From an uncultured Eubacteriales bacterium (GTDB taxonomy: Bacteria > Bacillota > Clostridia > TANB77 > CAG-508), in the NCBI GenBank assembly GCA_905203305.1, contig CAJKVH010000019.1, forward strand, positions 1-16,969: DNA of 16,969 nucleotides. The letters run 5' to 3'. Below the pieces are notes generated by a model that did no database searches, was not told where the DNA came from, and saw only the letters and a program-made list of their open reading frames with translations. The translations under genes were made by a program, and so were the position numbers. Shown here piece after piece: positions 1 to 8,461 of the stretch. Every line of letters starts with the position of its first letter. The stretch's first letter is position 1.

Positions 1-984
1 GCAACATTTGCATCAAATGTCCACAGAGTTCAACAAATTGTGAATTCAGCTGTAAAATATGGAAGAAAAATTGCAGTATGTGGAAGAAGCATGATAAACA
101 TGATAACAACTGCAAGGGAATTAGGATATATCGAATGTCCAGATAATTTATTTATAGATATAGATATGATAAATAACTATACAGATGACCAATTATTAAT
201 AATAACAACAGGAAGCCAAGGAGAAACAATGTCAGCATTAACAAGAATGGCATCTGGAACACATAGAAAAGTAAAAATAACACCAAATGACTTAGTAATA
301 ATATCAGCAAATCCAATACCTGGAAATGAAAAAAATGTTTCAAAAGTAATAGATTCATTAATGCAAATAGGAGCAGAAGTTGTATATTCTGCATTAGAAG
401 ATGTCCATGTTTCGGGACATGCTTGCCAGGAAGAACAAAAACTAATCTTAGCATTAACAAAGCCAAAATACTTTATACCAGTTCATGGAGAATATAGACA
501 TTTAATTGCACATAGTGAAACAGCAAAATTAATGGGAGTTCCAAAAGAAAATATATTTAAACTAGAAAATGGTAAAATATTAGAAATGGATAAGGTATCA
601 GCAGAATTTACAGGAACAGTACAATCTGGAATTATATTAGTTGATGGATTAGGAATTGGAGATGTCGGAAATGTAGTTCTAAGAGATAGACAGCATCTAT
701 CACAAGACGGATTAATAATTGTTGTTTTAACAATGAACGGAGGATCTGGAGAAGTAATTGCAGGACCAGATGTAATATCTAGAGGATTTGTATATGTAAG
801 AGAATCTGAAAATGTAATGGATGAAATAAAATCAGTTGTAAGACATGAAGTGCATAAATGTGAAGAACAAGGAATTCGTGATTGGGCAACAATTAAAAAC
901 TCAATAAGAGAGAACTTAAGAGAATATATATTCTCAAAAACAAAAAGAAATCCAATGATCATACCAATTGTTATGGAAATATAA
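1..984 (+). CDS. rnj: Ribonuclease J, C-terminal portion (5' end outside window)
   Basis: The frame is open from the first base, which reads ATFASNVHRVQQIV, a beta-CASP segment typical of RNase J, so the start lies upstream and an in-frame GTG at 40 is internal. 327 residues are visible, against about 550 for the whole enzyme. RNase J is a metallo-beta-lactamase/beta-CASP nuclease with 5'-3' exo- and endonuclease activity that matures and decays RNA in Bacillota. Seen here are the beta-CASP half (TTGSQGE), the late metal-site segments VHVSGHA and PVHGEYRHL, and the C-terminal dimerisation domain ending in NPMIIPIVMEI. The N-terminal HxHxDH motif is off-window. It is followed 59 bases later by gltX with no clear terminator between. 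Family assignment is firm; which paralogue (J1 or J2) cannot be told. Confidence 0.95.
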   Translation, partial: ATFASNVHRVQQIVNSAVKYGRKIAVCGRSMINMITTARELGYIECPDNLFIDIDMINNYTDDQLLIITTGSQGETMSALTRMASGTHRKVKITPNDLVIISANPIPGNEKNVSKVIDSLMQIGAEVVYSALEDVHVSGHACQEEQKLILALTKPKYFIPVHGEYRHLIAHSETAKLMGVPKENIFKLENGKILEMDKVSAEFTGTVQSGIILVDGLGIGDVGNVVLRDRQHLSQDGLIIVVLTMNGGSGEVIAGPDVISRGFVYVRESENVMDEIKSVVRHEVHKCEEQGIRDWATIKNSIRENLREYIFSKTKRNPMIIPIVMEI

Positions 985-996
985 AATAAATTATGA

Positions 997-1029
997 TTCC
1001 TCAAAAGAGGTTCGTCCCCGAATGAGGAA
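997..1029. repeat. Short intergenic palindrome with CGTCCCC motif
   Basis: TTCCTCA (997-1003) and TGAGGAA (1023-1029) are a perfect 7-bp inverted repeat; an inner CCTC-AAAA-GAGG hairpin (999-1010) competes with it. The loop contains TTCGTCCCCGAAT. Related CGTCC-C-AAT-GG sequences lie just upstream of the genes at 6908 and 10234, so this looks like a degenerate member of a small dispersed repeat family. There is no U-tract, so it is not an obvious terminator. Confidence 0.5.
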
Positions 1030-1043
1030 AGAAGGAGAAAAAT

Positions 1044-2702
1044 ATGACATATAAAGAATTAGCGGATTTAATATTCCCAAATGCTAAAGAAATTAGTTAT
1101 TATGAAGAAAAATATCCTGAAAGAAATTTAGAAGAAGGAGCAGTTGTTACAAGATTTGCACCAAGTCCTACAGGATTTGTTCACATAGGTGGTTTATACC
1201 AAGCATTAGTTGCAAGAACAGTTGCTAAAAAAACAAATGGAGTATTCTTTTTAAGAGTAGAAGATACTGACCAAAAAAGAGAAGTAGAAAATGGTGTTAC
1301 AGGAATTGTAAATTCCTTAAAAGATTTTGATATGGCACCTGATGAAGGTATGATATCTGATACAGAAGAGATCGGAAATTATGGCCCATATAAACAATCT
1401 TTAAGAAAAGATATATATCAAAGCTATGCAAAATATTTAATAGAACAAGGAAAAGCATATCCATGTTTTGCAACAGCAGAAGAACTAGATGAAATGAGAG
1501 CAAAACAAGAAGCTGCAAAAGTAAGAACAGGTTATTATGGAGTCTGGGCAAAATATAGAAATCTATCTTTAGACGAAATGGTAGAAAAAATAAATGCAGG
1601 AGTTCCATATATAATAAGATTTAAATCACCAGGAAGAGAAGACAAAAAAATAAAACATAAAGATGTTATAAAAGGAAATGTAGACTTTCCAGAAAATGAT
1701 CAAGATGTTGTTATTATAAAATCAGATGGATTACCAACATACCATTTTGCACATGCAGTAGATGATCATTTAATGCATACAACACATGTAATAAGAAGTG
1801 ATGAATGGTTATCATCAGTACCACTTCATTTACAACTATTCCAAGCATTAGGATTTAAAGCACCAAAATATGCTCATATTTCACCAATCATGAAAAACGA
1901 TAACGGAAATAAGAGAAAATTAAGCAAACGTAAAGATCCAGAAGCAGCAGTAAGTTATTATGAAGAAATAGGAATTCCAAGCTTAGCAGTTAAAGAATAT
2001 TTATTAAATATTGCAAATTCTACATTTGAAAATTGGAGAAGACAAAATAAAGAAGCAAGCATTGATGAATTTGACTTTAAACTAAACAAAATGAGTGTTA
2101 GTGGAGCATTATTTGACATGATAAAATTACAAGATGTATCAAAAATTGTAATATCAAAAATGTCAAAAGAAGAAGTATATGAAAAAGCATATGAATGGGC
2201 TAAAAGACATGATGAAGAATTAAAAGAACTATTAGATAGCAAAGAATATTCTTTAAAAGTTTTAGGAATTGAAAGAGGAAACAGCAAACCTCGTAAAGAT
2301 ATAGCAAAATGGTCAGATGTAAAAGAAAATATTATTTATATGTATGACGAAAAATTCTTAAACAGCCAAGTTAAATATGAATATCAAACAATTAATGACA
2401 AAAATGATATAAGCAAAATATTAGATTTATATTCAGAAAAATATTATAACAAAGAAGACGACAAACAAACTTGGTTTGAAAAAATAAAAGAATTAGCAGG
2501 AGAAATGGGATATGCAAAAGAAGTAAAAGAATTTAAAGCAAATCCAGAAATGTATAAAGCACACGTTGGAGATGTAAGTACAGCTTTAAGAATTGCATTA
2601 ACTGGAAGATCAAATACTCCTGATATGTATGAAATAATGAAAGTACTTGGAAAAGAAAGTATTGCAAAAAGATTTAAAAAAGCAAAAGAAAACATAGAAT
2701 AA
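1044..2702 (+). CDS. gltX: Glutamate--tRNA ligase
   Basis: 552 residues. A class I aminoacyl-tRNA synthetase that charges tRNA-Glu with glutamate in the cytoplasm. The Rossmann catalytic core shows RFAPSPTGFVHIGG with the HIGH-type signature HIGG at residues 47-50, RVEDTD at 71-76, and the KMSKS-type loop KLSKR at 292-296. About 33 residues precede the core (YKELADLIFPNAKEISYYEE), which most bacterial GluRS lack; from memory this extension and the length near 550 are normal for GluRS of many Clostridia. The ATG at 1044 is preceded by GAAGGAGA at a good distance. No T-box leader fits in the 59-base gap after RNase J, so regulation is not visible. Discrimination from GlnRS rests on the overall match to the clostridial GluRS pattern. 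Confidence 0.96.
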   Translation: MTYKELADLIFPNAKEISYYEEKYPERNLEEGAVVTRFAPSPTGFVHIGGLYQALVARTVAKKTNGVFFLRVEDTDQKREVENGVTGIVNSLKDFDMAPDEGMISDTEEIGNYGPYKQSLRKDIYQSYAKYLIEQGKAYPCFATAEELDEMRAKQEAAKVRTGYYGVWAKYRNLSLDEMVEKINAGVPYIIRFKSPGREDKKIKHKDVIKGNVDFPENDQDVVIIKSDGLPTYHFAHAVDDHLMHTTHVIRSDEWLSSVPLHLQLFQALGFKAPKYAHISPIMKNDNGNKRKLSKRKDPEAAVSYYEEIGIPSLAVKEYLLNIANSTFENWRRQNKEASIDEFDFKLNKMSVSGALFDMIKLQDVSKIVISKMSKEEVYEKAYEWAKRHDEELKELLDSKEYSLKVLGIERGNSKPRKDIAKWSDVKENIIYMYDEKFLNSQVKYEYQTINDKNDISKILDLYSEKYYNKEDDKQTWFEKIKELAGEMGYAKEVKEFKANPEMYKAHVGDVSTALRIALTGRSNTPDMYEIMKVLGKESIAKRFKKAKENIE

Positions 2703-2710
2703 AATTTAAT

Positions 2711-2755
2711 AAACCAGTTCTTTAACGAGGAAAGTATAAAAGAGCTGGTTTTTAA
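2711..2755 (+). terminator. Probable intrinsic terminator after gltX
   Basis: AAACCAGTTCT (2711-2721) pairs with AGAGCTGGTTT (2741-2751), 10 Watson-Crick pairs plus one G-U, around a 19-base loop, followed by a short T run. It sits 8 bases after the gltX stop. The U-tract is weak, so read-through into the DUF951 gene is possible. Confidence 0.65.
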
Positions 2756-2791
2756 TAAATTAAAAATAAAAACGAAAAAGGAGTTTTTATT

Positions 2792-2984
2792 ATGGAATAT
2801 AATATTGGAGATATAGTAAGAACGAAAAAACAGCATCCTTGTCGGAAGCAAAAATTGGGAAATAACAAGAGTTGGTGTCGACTTTAAACTAAAGTGTTTA
2901 GGGTGTCAGCATGTTGTTATATTGCCAAGAGAGAAGGCTTTAAAGGCAATAACAAAGAAAATATCGTCTAAAGAAAGTAAATAA
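2792..2984 (+). pseudogene. DUF951 family small zinc-ribbon-like protein, apparent +1 frameshift
   Basis: From ATG 2792, behind AAAAAGGAG, the frame reads MEYNIGDIVRTKKQHPC and then leaves the family pattern and stops early. Dropping one base at about 2843 (the C in TTGT-C-GGAAGC) restores GSKNWEITRVGVDFKLKCLG followed by CQHVVILPREK and an in-frame TAA at 2982-2984. That gives 63 residues, the normal DUF951 (Pfam PF06107) length. The three cysteines (HPCG and CxxC) are as expected for the family, whose function is unknown to me. Everything downstream of the lesion is intact, so this is either a very recent mutation or a base error in the assembly. It lies between gltX and rsmD with its own ribosome binding site. 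Confidence 0.85.
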
Positions 2985-2988
2985 AATA

Positions 2989-3015
2989 CTGTAATATGAA
3001 TGTAAAATATTACAG
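2989..3015. other. Hairpin after DUF951 gene
   Basis: CTGTAATAT (2989-2997) and ATATTACAG (3007-3015) form a perfect 9-bp stem with a 9-base loop, 4 bases after the DUF951 stop. It is AT-rich and lacks a clean T run, so it is at best a weak terminator or a 3'-stabilising stem. Confidence 0.45.
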
Positions 3016-3051
3016 GAATATTAATATTATATTACATTTTTGTGAATTATC

Positions 3052-3079
3052 TTGACTTTAGCGAAAAAAAATATAGAAT
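3052..3079 (+). promoter_or_regulatory. Sigma-A-type promoter for rsmD
   Basis: TTGACT at 3052-3057 and TAGAAT at 3074-3079 are separated by 16 bases, 47 bases upstream of the rsmD start. Each hexamer has five of six consensus bases. Confidence 0.6.
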
Positions 3080-3126
3080 AGTAGTATGAAAATTTTATCA
3101 AAATTTTCTTTTAAGAAGAGGTCTTT

Positions 3127-3696
3127 ATGAGAATTATAAGTGGAACAGCAAAAGGAACAAAGTTATATACATTAGAGGGCTTGGAAACAAGACCTACATT
3201 AGATAGAGTAAAAGAATCATTATTTAATATTATTTCAAATGAAATACAAGACAGTGTTGTATTGGATTTATTTTCGGGAAGCGGAGCAATAGGATTAGAA
3301 TTTGCAAGTAGAGGAGCAAAGAAAATATATTTGTGCGATAAATCAAAAGAAGCTTGCAATATTATAAAAAGAAATATAGAAAAAACACATCTTGAAGAAA
3401 AAGTAAAATTATATTGTATGGATTTTGAAAAAGCAATAAAAGAGACAAAAGGAAATAAACTAGATATTGTATATTTAGATCCACCATATAAAACCGATTT
3501 TATAAAAATAGCAATAGAAGAGTTAATAAAAAATGAAAATTTAACAGAAGACTCATTAATAATTGCAGAAACAGATGAAGAAGAAAAAGTAACAAAGCAA
3601 ATAGAAGAAATAAAGGGAATAGAAATATTAGATAAAAGAAAATACGGAAGAGCTTATATTTTATTCTTAAAGAAAATGAACGGAAAGGAAGAATAA
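3127..3696 (+). CDS. rsmD: 16S rRNA (guanine(966)-N(2))-methyltransferase RsmD
   Basis: 189 residues, the usual family length. RsmD uses S-adenosylmethionine to methylate N2 of G966 of 16S rRNA during 30S assembly. It opens with MRIISGTAKGTKL and TRPTLDRVKESLFNII, the conserved RsmD N-terminus. The SAM-binding motif I is VVLDLFSGSGAIG (44-56) and the catalytic N6/N2-amine motif is DPPY (118-121). The ATG at 3127 follows AGAAGAGG. It has its own promoter upstream and leaves only 4 bases to the next gene, so the two are surely co-transcribed. In other Clostridia rsmD usually precedes coaD; here coaD is absent. Confidence 0.95.
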   Translation: MRIISGTAKGTKLYTLEGLETRPTLDRVKESLFNIISNEIQDSVVLDLFSGSGAIGLEFASRGAKKIYLCDKSKEACNIIKRNIEKTHLEEKVKLYCMDFEKAIKETKGNKLDIVYLDPPYKTDFIKIAIEELIKNENLTEDSLIIAETDEEEKVTKQIEEIKGIEILDKRKYGRAYILFLKKMNGKEE

Positions 3697-3700
3697 ATTA

Positions 3701-4204
3701 ATGGAGATATTCACATTATTAGAAACTTTAGAAGATATATTAGAAAAAAGCAAAAAAGTACCATTTACAAATAAAGCAGTAGTAGATAAAGATGAAATTG
3801 TCGAAATAATCCAAGAAATTAGATTAAAATTACCAGATGAGCTAAAACAGGCAAAATGGATAAAAGAAGAAAGACAACGTATTCTTTTAGAAGCACAAAA
3901 AGAAGCAGATGGTGTAGTAAAAGAAGCAGAAAGTAGAATCATTTCTATGATAGATGAACATGAAATAACAAGAAAAGCATATGATCAAAAAAATGAAATA
4001 ATAGAAACAGCAAACGAAATGTCAAGAGAAATAACAAATGGAACAAAAGAATATGCAGATAATCTATTGCAAAATACAGAAAAAGTTTTATCTGATACTT
4101 TACAAAACCTTGAAAAGAATATGTCACAAGCTTTAAACTTAATGCAAATTTCTTTAGAAGACACAATAAAAACAGTTCAAAATAGTAGAAAAGAATTACA
4201 ATAA
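3701..4204 (+). CDS. Coiled-coil protein conserved next to rsmD (function unknown)
   Basis: 167 residues, starting 4 bases after rsmD with the ribosome binding site GGAAAGGAAG inside the rsmD end. The N-terminal 45 residues (LLETLEDILEKSKKVPFTNKA, then VDKDEI and RLKLPDELKQA) are a short conserved block. The rest is a long charged helix rich in E, K and A, with heptad-like spacing. Similar clostridial proteins are often labelled ATPase or V-type ATPase subunit H/E-like, or compared with DivIVA or F0 subunit b. I think these labels reflect only coiled-coil similarity: there is no Walker motif or membrane segment here. A structural or division-associated role is possible but not shown. A strong terminator follows. 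Confidence 0.85.
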   Translation: MEIFTLLETLEDILEKSKKVPFTNKAVVDKDEIVEIIQEIRLKLPDELKQAKWIKEERQRILLEAQKEADGVVKEAESRIISMIDEHEITRKAYDQKNEIIETANEMSREITNGTKEYADNLLQNTEKVLSDTLQNLEKNMSQALNLMQISLEDTIKTVQNSRKELQ

Positions 4205-4210
4205 TAACTA

Positions 4211-4243
4211 AAAAAATAGCAAAATTTATTGCTATTTTTTTTT
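4211..4243 (+). terminator. Intrinsic terminator after rsmD operon
   Basis: AAAAAATAGCAA (4211-4222) pairs with TTGCTATTTTTT (4229-4240) around a 6-base loop and runs straight into a T tract. The A run on the other side makes it usable in both directions. Confidence 0.85.
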
Positions 4244-4247
4244 AGTT

Positions 4248-4277
4248 TTGATACAATGTAGCTTGTAAAAATGTAAT
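4248..4277 (+). promoter_or_regulatory. Candidate promoter for ftsK
   Basis: TTGATA (4248-4253) and TGTAAT (4272-4277), 18-base spacer, directly after the terminator and about 50 bases before the ftsK start. Each hexamer has five of six consensus bases; in such AT-rich sequence this is only suggestive. Confidence 0.4.
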
Positions 4278-4328
4278 TAATTAAGGAAAAATATATAGAC
4301 AAAATGATAAGAAGGGAATGGGATAAAA

Positions 4329-6836
4329 ATGGCAAAAGCAAAAAGAAAAAGTACCCAAGGAAGAAGAAAAAATAGTAAAAAAAGTACAAGTCAAGATTTA
4401 AACTTAAATATAATAGGAACAATAATATTTAGTGTTTTATTAGCTGTTTTATTATATACAAATTCAGGAGAAATAGGACAAAAACTAAATGAAGTATTAG
4501 GTGGATTAATGGGAGTATTAAGATATGTACTTCCAATAGGAACATTTGCAATAGCAATAAAAATGGCATGCAAAGATGAAGAAGATTATGTAACAAAAAA
4601 ATTAGTACAATATGCAACAATGCTAATATGTATAGCAATAATAATGAGTGTATATGAAATTTCATCAGGAAATATAGAAACAGCAGGAGAAATATCACAA
4701 AACTTAAAAAAGGCATATGCTTTAGGAGTAGCAAATAAAGGTGGAGGAGCAATAGGAACACTTGCTGCAATATTTTTAGTAAAAATGTTAGGAAACTTAG
4801 GAGCGGTAGTATTAAGTGTTGGAGTTTCTGTAATGTTATTTGCATTTGTTTGTGGAATAGATATATCAGAATATATAAGTCAAAAAGTAGAAGAACATAT
4901 TGAAAGAAAAGAAGAAAAGAAAATTGAAAAAGAAGAAAGAAGAAAAAGAAGAGAAGAATACCTAGAGAAACAAAGAAAAGAAATGCTAGCACAAAGAAAA
5001 CAAAAGCAAAAAGAACAAGAAGAATATAAAATGCATAATAAAGAAATAGCAGCTATTCAAGAAGTTCAAAATCAAAGAGTTGAACCAGAACAAATAAAAA
5101 TAAACCTAAATGGTAGAGTAATAGAAGATGAACCAGAACAAGAAACAAGAGGGCTAAAAGGATTACTAAAAAAATCAAAAAGTGGTAAAAAAGCAAGTAT
5201 TGCAAAAACAGCAAACAGTATAATGAAAATAGATGAAGACACAGGAGAAATTTTAGAAGAAAAAGAAATACCACATCAAGCAAATCTATTTGTACAAGAA
5301 GAAGAACAAAAACAAGACAAAACAAAACAAGTCTTACAATTAGAACATACAATATCAGTTGAAGAAGATAACTATGTATATCCTCCAATAGATATATTAA
5401 GCAAAATGGAAAAAGCATCATTAAAAGGAGGAACAAAATCGCTTACAGACACAGCAGCAAGACTTCAAAAAACATTATATAGCTTTGGAGTATCTGCAAA
5501 AGTAGAAAATGTAACAGTAGGACCTGCAATAACAAGATATGAATTAAAACCAGCAGAAGGAGTAAGAGTAAGTAAAATTGCTAACTTAGCAGATGATATA
5601 GCACTTAACCTAGCTGCAGAAACAATAAGAATAGAAGCACCAATACCTGGAAAACAAGCAGTTGGAATAGAAGTTCCAAACAAGCAAAAAGAAATGGTTG
5701 GATTAAGAGAAGTATTAGAAAGTGAAGGATTTAAAAATAATGACTCAAAATTAAGTGTAGCACTTGGAAAAGATGTTGCAGGCTCAGCTGTTATTGCAAA
5801 CATTGCAAAAATGCCACACGTATTAATTGCGGGGTCAACAGGATCTGGAAAATCAGTTTGTATAAATACAATAATAACAAGTATAATATACAATAGTAAA
5901 CCAAGTGAAGTAAAACTTGTAATGGTAGATCCAAAAGTTGTTGAACTTTCTGTATATAATGGAATACCACATCTTTTAATTCCAGTAGTAACAGATCCTA
6001 AAAAAGCTGCAGGAGCACTAGCATGGGCAGTTCAAGAAATGGATAATCGTTATAACTTATTTGCAGAAAAAGGTGTAAGAGACTTAAATGGATATAATAA
6101 AGCTGCAGAACATGAAGGAGCTGGAAAACTTCCACAAATAGTAATAATAATAGACGAGTTAGCAGACTTAATGATGGTAGCAGCAAAAGAAGTAGAAGAA
6201 TCAATTTGTAGATTAGCACAAAAAGCAAGAGCAGCAGGAATGCACTTAGTAATTGCAACACAAAGACCATCTGTTGATGTAATTACAGGATTAATTAAAG
6301 CAAATGTACCATCAAGAATAGCTTTTGCAGTATCATCACAAGTAGATTCAAGAACAATTTTAGATCAAGTTGGAGCAGAAAAACTTTTAGGAAAAGGAGA
6401 TATGTTATATTTCCCATCAGGAGCATCAAAACCAACAAGAGTACAAGGAGCATTTGTATCAGACGAAGAAGTTGAACAAATTGTAAACTTTGTAAAATCA
6501 AATGGAACAGCAGTATATAGTGAAGATATTTTAGATAGCATAGAAAATGGTGGAAAAGAAGAACAAATAAAAAATTTAGCAGCAGATCAAGCACAAGATG
6601 ATGATACAGATCCATTCTTACAAGATGCAATAGATACAGTTGTAGAAACAGGTCAAGCATCAACATCATTTATACAAAGAAAATTCAAAGTTGGTTATGC
6701 AAGAGCTGGAAGAATAATAGACCAAATGGAAGAAAGAGGAGTAATATCTGGTTATCAAGGAAGTAAACCAAGAGAAGTATTATGGACATTAGAAAAATTA
6801 GCAGAAATGAAAATGGGAAGTAAAGCAGAAGAATAA
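4329..6836 (+). CDS. ftsK: DNA translocase FtsK/SpoIIIE
   Basis: 835 residues. A membrane-anchored hexameric ATPase that pumps chromosomal DNA through the closing septum. Order of parts: basic N-terminus (1-20); membrane segments at roughly 27-43, 60-80, 94-110 and 140-176; a highly charged linker (about 183-345) very rich in E, K, R and Q; the motor domain from about 350 with Walker A GSTGSGKS (502-509) and Walker B IVIIIDE (604-610); and the winged-helix gamma domain (about 760-820, TSFIQRKFKVGYARAGRIIDQM) that reads the polar guide sequences. The ATG at 4329 follows AGAAGGGAATGGG. The linker is short, as in SpoIIIE of Bacillota. Whether it acts in vegetative division or sporulation cannot be decided here. 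Confidence 0.96.
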   Translation: MAKAKRKSTQGRRKNSKKSTSQDLNLNIIGTIIFSVLLAVLLYTNSGEIGQKLNEVLGGLMGVLRYVLPIGTFAIAIKMACKDEEDYVTKKLVQYATMLICIAIIMSVYEISSGNIETAGEISQNLKKAYALGVANKGGGAIGTLAAIFLVKMLGNLGAVVLSVGVSVMLFAFVCGIDISEYISQKVEEHIERKEEKKIEKEERRKRREEYLEKQRKEMLAQRKQKQKEQEEYKMHNKEIAAIQEVQNQRVEPEQIKINLNGRVIEDEPEQETRGLKGLLKKSKSGKKASIAKTANSIMKIDEDTGEILEEKEIPHQANLFVQEEEQKQDKTKQVLQLEHTISVEEDNYVYPPIDILSKMEKASLKGGTKSLTDTAARLQKTLYSFGVSAKVENVTVGPAITRYELKPAEGVRVSKIANLADDIALNLAAETIRIEAPIPGKQAVGIEVPNKQKEMVGLREVLESEGFKNNDSKLSVALGKDVAGSAVIANIAKMPHVLIAGSTGSGKSVCINTIITSIIYNSKPSEVKLVMVDPKVVELSVYNGIPHLLIPVVTDPKKAAGALAWAVQEMDNRYNLFAEKGVRDLNGYNKAAEHEGAGKLPQIVIIIDELADLMMVAAKEVEESICRLAQKARAAGMHLVIATQRPSVDVITGLIKANVPSRIAFAVSSQVDSRTILDQVGAEKLLGKGDMLYFPSGASKPTRVQGAFVSDEEVEQIVNFVKSNGTAVYSEDILDSIENGGKEEQIKNLAADQAQDDDTDPFLQDAIDTVVETGQASTSFIQRKFKVGYARAGRIIDQMEERGVISGYQGSKPREVLWTLEKLAEMKMGSKAEE

Positions 6837-6841
6837 TCACG

Positions 6842-6886
6842 TTTGTGGACAAAGTTTTTTGAAACTTAAAAAATTTCGTCCACAAA
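6842..6886. repeat. Intergenic palindrome between ftsK and next gene
   Basis: TTTGTGGAC (6842-6850) and GTCCACAAA (6878-6886) form a perfect 9-bp stem; inside it AAGTTT (6852-6857) and AAACTT (6862-6867) form a second hairpin. The right arm, TTTCGTCCACAAATTGG, resembles the CGTCCCC-AAT sequences at about 1013 and 10170. There is no T tract after it. It probably belongs to a dispersed REP- or MITE-like family. Confidence 0.6.
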
Positions 6887-6907
6887 TTGGAAAAGAGGGA
6901 GAGAAGT

Positions 6908-8446
6908 TTGCAGAAGAAAAGTAATTTTTTAACGAAGATTGTAAAAAAAGACTATAACAATAAGTTAGAAGAAGTGCTAAGTAAAAAAAGTTTTGATGAA
7001 GAAGTGAAAAATCTTTTGTTAAGTATGTTTTACAAAATTGAAAATGGTTATAAAGATTACAAAGAAGTAAAAAGGGAAACATTTGATAAAAAAGAATATA
7101 TAGAAAAACTAATAAACATAATAGACAAAGATTGCAATGAAATAACATTTATTCCAATGAATACAGAAGATAAAGAGGTAGTAGATAGTAAAAATAAAGT
7201 TATAGAATGTTTACCAATTGAAAACAAAATCTTATATTGCTTAGCAAAAATTCAAAAAAGAAATATTGTTGTAAAATATATAGATAAAAATATAGAAGAG
7301 GCATTTTCTGTAATGCTAAACATTGGAAACAATATAAATATTGTTGAGCCGCTTAGAGATTTTAATGGATTTTCTTGGAATATTATAACTAAAGATATAG
7401 AAGATATAAACTATAATTTACTATACCAAAATATGATTTTTCTTATAAATAATAAATTTGTAGACAAATGGGTAAATAACTATGAACCATTAGTAGACTA
7501 TTTTGATTTATTTCAAAGTGAAATTGAAAAAAGATATGGAAAAAAGGCAGCATCAAGTATAACAAAAAACTTAGTTAGAATATCATTAAAACTAATGGCA
7601 AGAAATAACGAAGAATTTAAAGAAAAAATAGAAGAAAAATCACAAAAAATAGAAGAAGAAAAAGTAGATATAAGTGACAAAATAAAATATTTAGACAAAA
7701 TATCAACACAAAAAAAAGATGCAGAAAAAGAAATAAAAAGATTAGATAAAATAATAAATGATAAAAATCTTTTGGTAGATGAATATGAAACCAGAAATGA
7801 AAAACTACCTTTAGAAAAGAAGATTTTTAGTATAAGAGTACTAAAAAATAATCTAAAAGAAGAAAGAGAAGATTTATTAAATCAAATTGAAGATTACAAT
7901 AAATTAATGATTCCTAAAAATTTCTTAGAAATGAAAAAAATAACAGAAAAAAAATACGAATATTTTAAAGATATAGATGATAGTAATTTTGAAAAAGAAA
8001 TGATAAGCTTACAAAAAGAAATTATAAAATGTATGTATTTAGATACTCAAAAAGAAACGGAAAAAGAAAATCTAGTAAATTTAATTTATAAATATAGATA
8101 TTATAATTTATTACCAAAAGAAAAAAATAAAAATATTTATCAAACAAAAGAATTAAAAAGAGCTAATAATAAATTATTGGTGGCATTAATTGAAAAAGCA
8201 ATTAAAATGAAAGTAATAAATGAAATAATACAAATGGAAGATCAAAATAAAGAACTAACAGAAAAACTATTATTATCAAATATAATAAGATTGCAAGATA
8301 TTAATATAAAAATAACAAAAGAAAAAGAAAGTTTATATATGACAATATATGATGAAGAAATTGAAGATAGTAAAATAGAACTAAAAAACATAAAAAAAGA
8401 AGATCTAAAGATAAAATTAGGTAAAAAAACAAAATTATTTATATAA
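6908..8446 (+). CDS. Coiled-coil protein of unknown function
   Basis: 512 residues from a TTG at 6908, preferred because GAGGGAGA (6895-6902) sits at ideal distance; an in-frame TTG at 6887 lies inside the upstream palindrome and has no ribosome binding site. I do not recognise a named domain. The first 230 residues look globular, with a conserved-looking VEPLRDFNGFSW segment. From about residue 230 to 330 there is a long charged coiled coil (EEKSQKIEEEKVDISDKI and RLDKIINDK), then NEKLPLEKKIFSIRVLKNNL and a helical C-terminal region rich in K, E and I. No signal peptide or membrane span is seen. I recall similar proteins in other uncultured Clostridia, without known function. The MBL nuclease gene starts 15 bases downstream, so the two are likely co-expressed. 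Confidence 0.85.
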   Translation: MQKKSNFLTKIVKKDYNNKLEEVLSKKSFDEEVKNLLLSMFYKIENGYKDYKEVKRETFDKKEYIEKLINIIDKDCNEITFIPMNTEDKEVVDSKNKVIECLPIENKILYCLAKIQKRNIVVKYIDKNIEEAFSVMLNIGNNINIVEPLRDFNGFSWNIITKDIEDINYNLLYQNMIFLINNKFVDKWVNNYEPLVDYFDLFQSEIEKRYGKKAASSITKNLVRISLKLMARNNEEFKEKIEEKSQKIEEEKVDISDKIKYLDKISTQKKDAEKEIKRLDKIINDKNLLVDEYETRNEKLPLEKKIFSIRVLKNNLKEEREDLLNQIEDYNKLMIPKNFLEMKKITEKKYEYFKDIDDSNFEKEMISLQKEIIKCMYLDTQKETEKENLVNLIYKYRYYNLLPKEKNKNIYQTKELKRANNKLLVALIEKAIKMKVINEIIQMEDQNKELTEKLLLSNIIRLQDINIKITKEKESLYMTIYDEEIEDSKIELKNIKKEDLKIKLGKKTKLFI

Positions 8447-8461
8447 GGGAGAAGAAGTTTT

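Noticed and set aside
985..1043. T-box leader for gltX
   Set aside because: The gap is only 59 bases and has no T-box sequence (TGGN-ACCGCG type) or antiterminator fold.
4429..6669. Several long leucine-rich - strand open frames opposite ftsK
   Set aside because: They mirror the A-rich codons of the + strand gene, lack ribosome binding sites, and have low-complexity Leu/Phe content.
6887..6907. Upstream TTG for the coiled-coil gene
   Set aside because: It touches the palindrome arm and has no ribosome binding site, while TTG 6908 follows GAGGGAGA.
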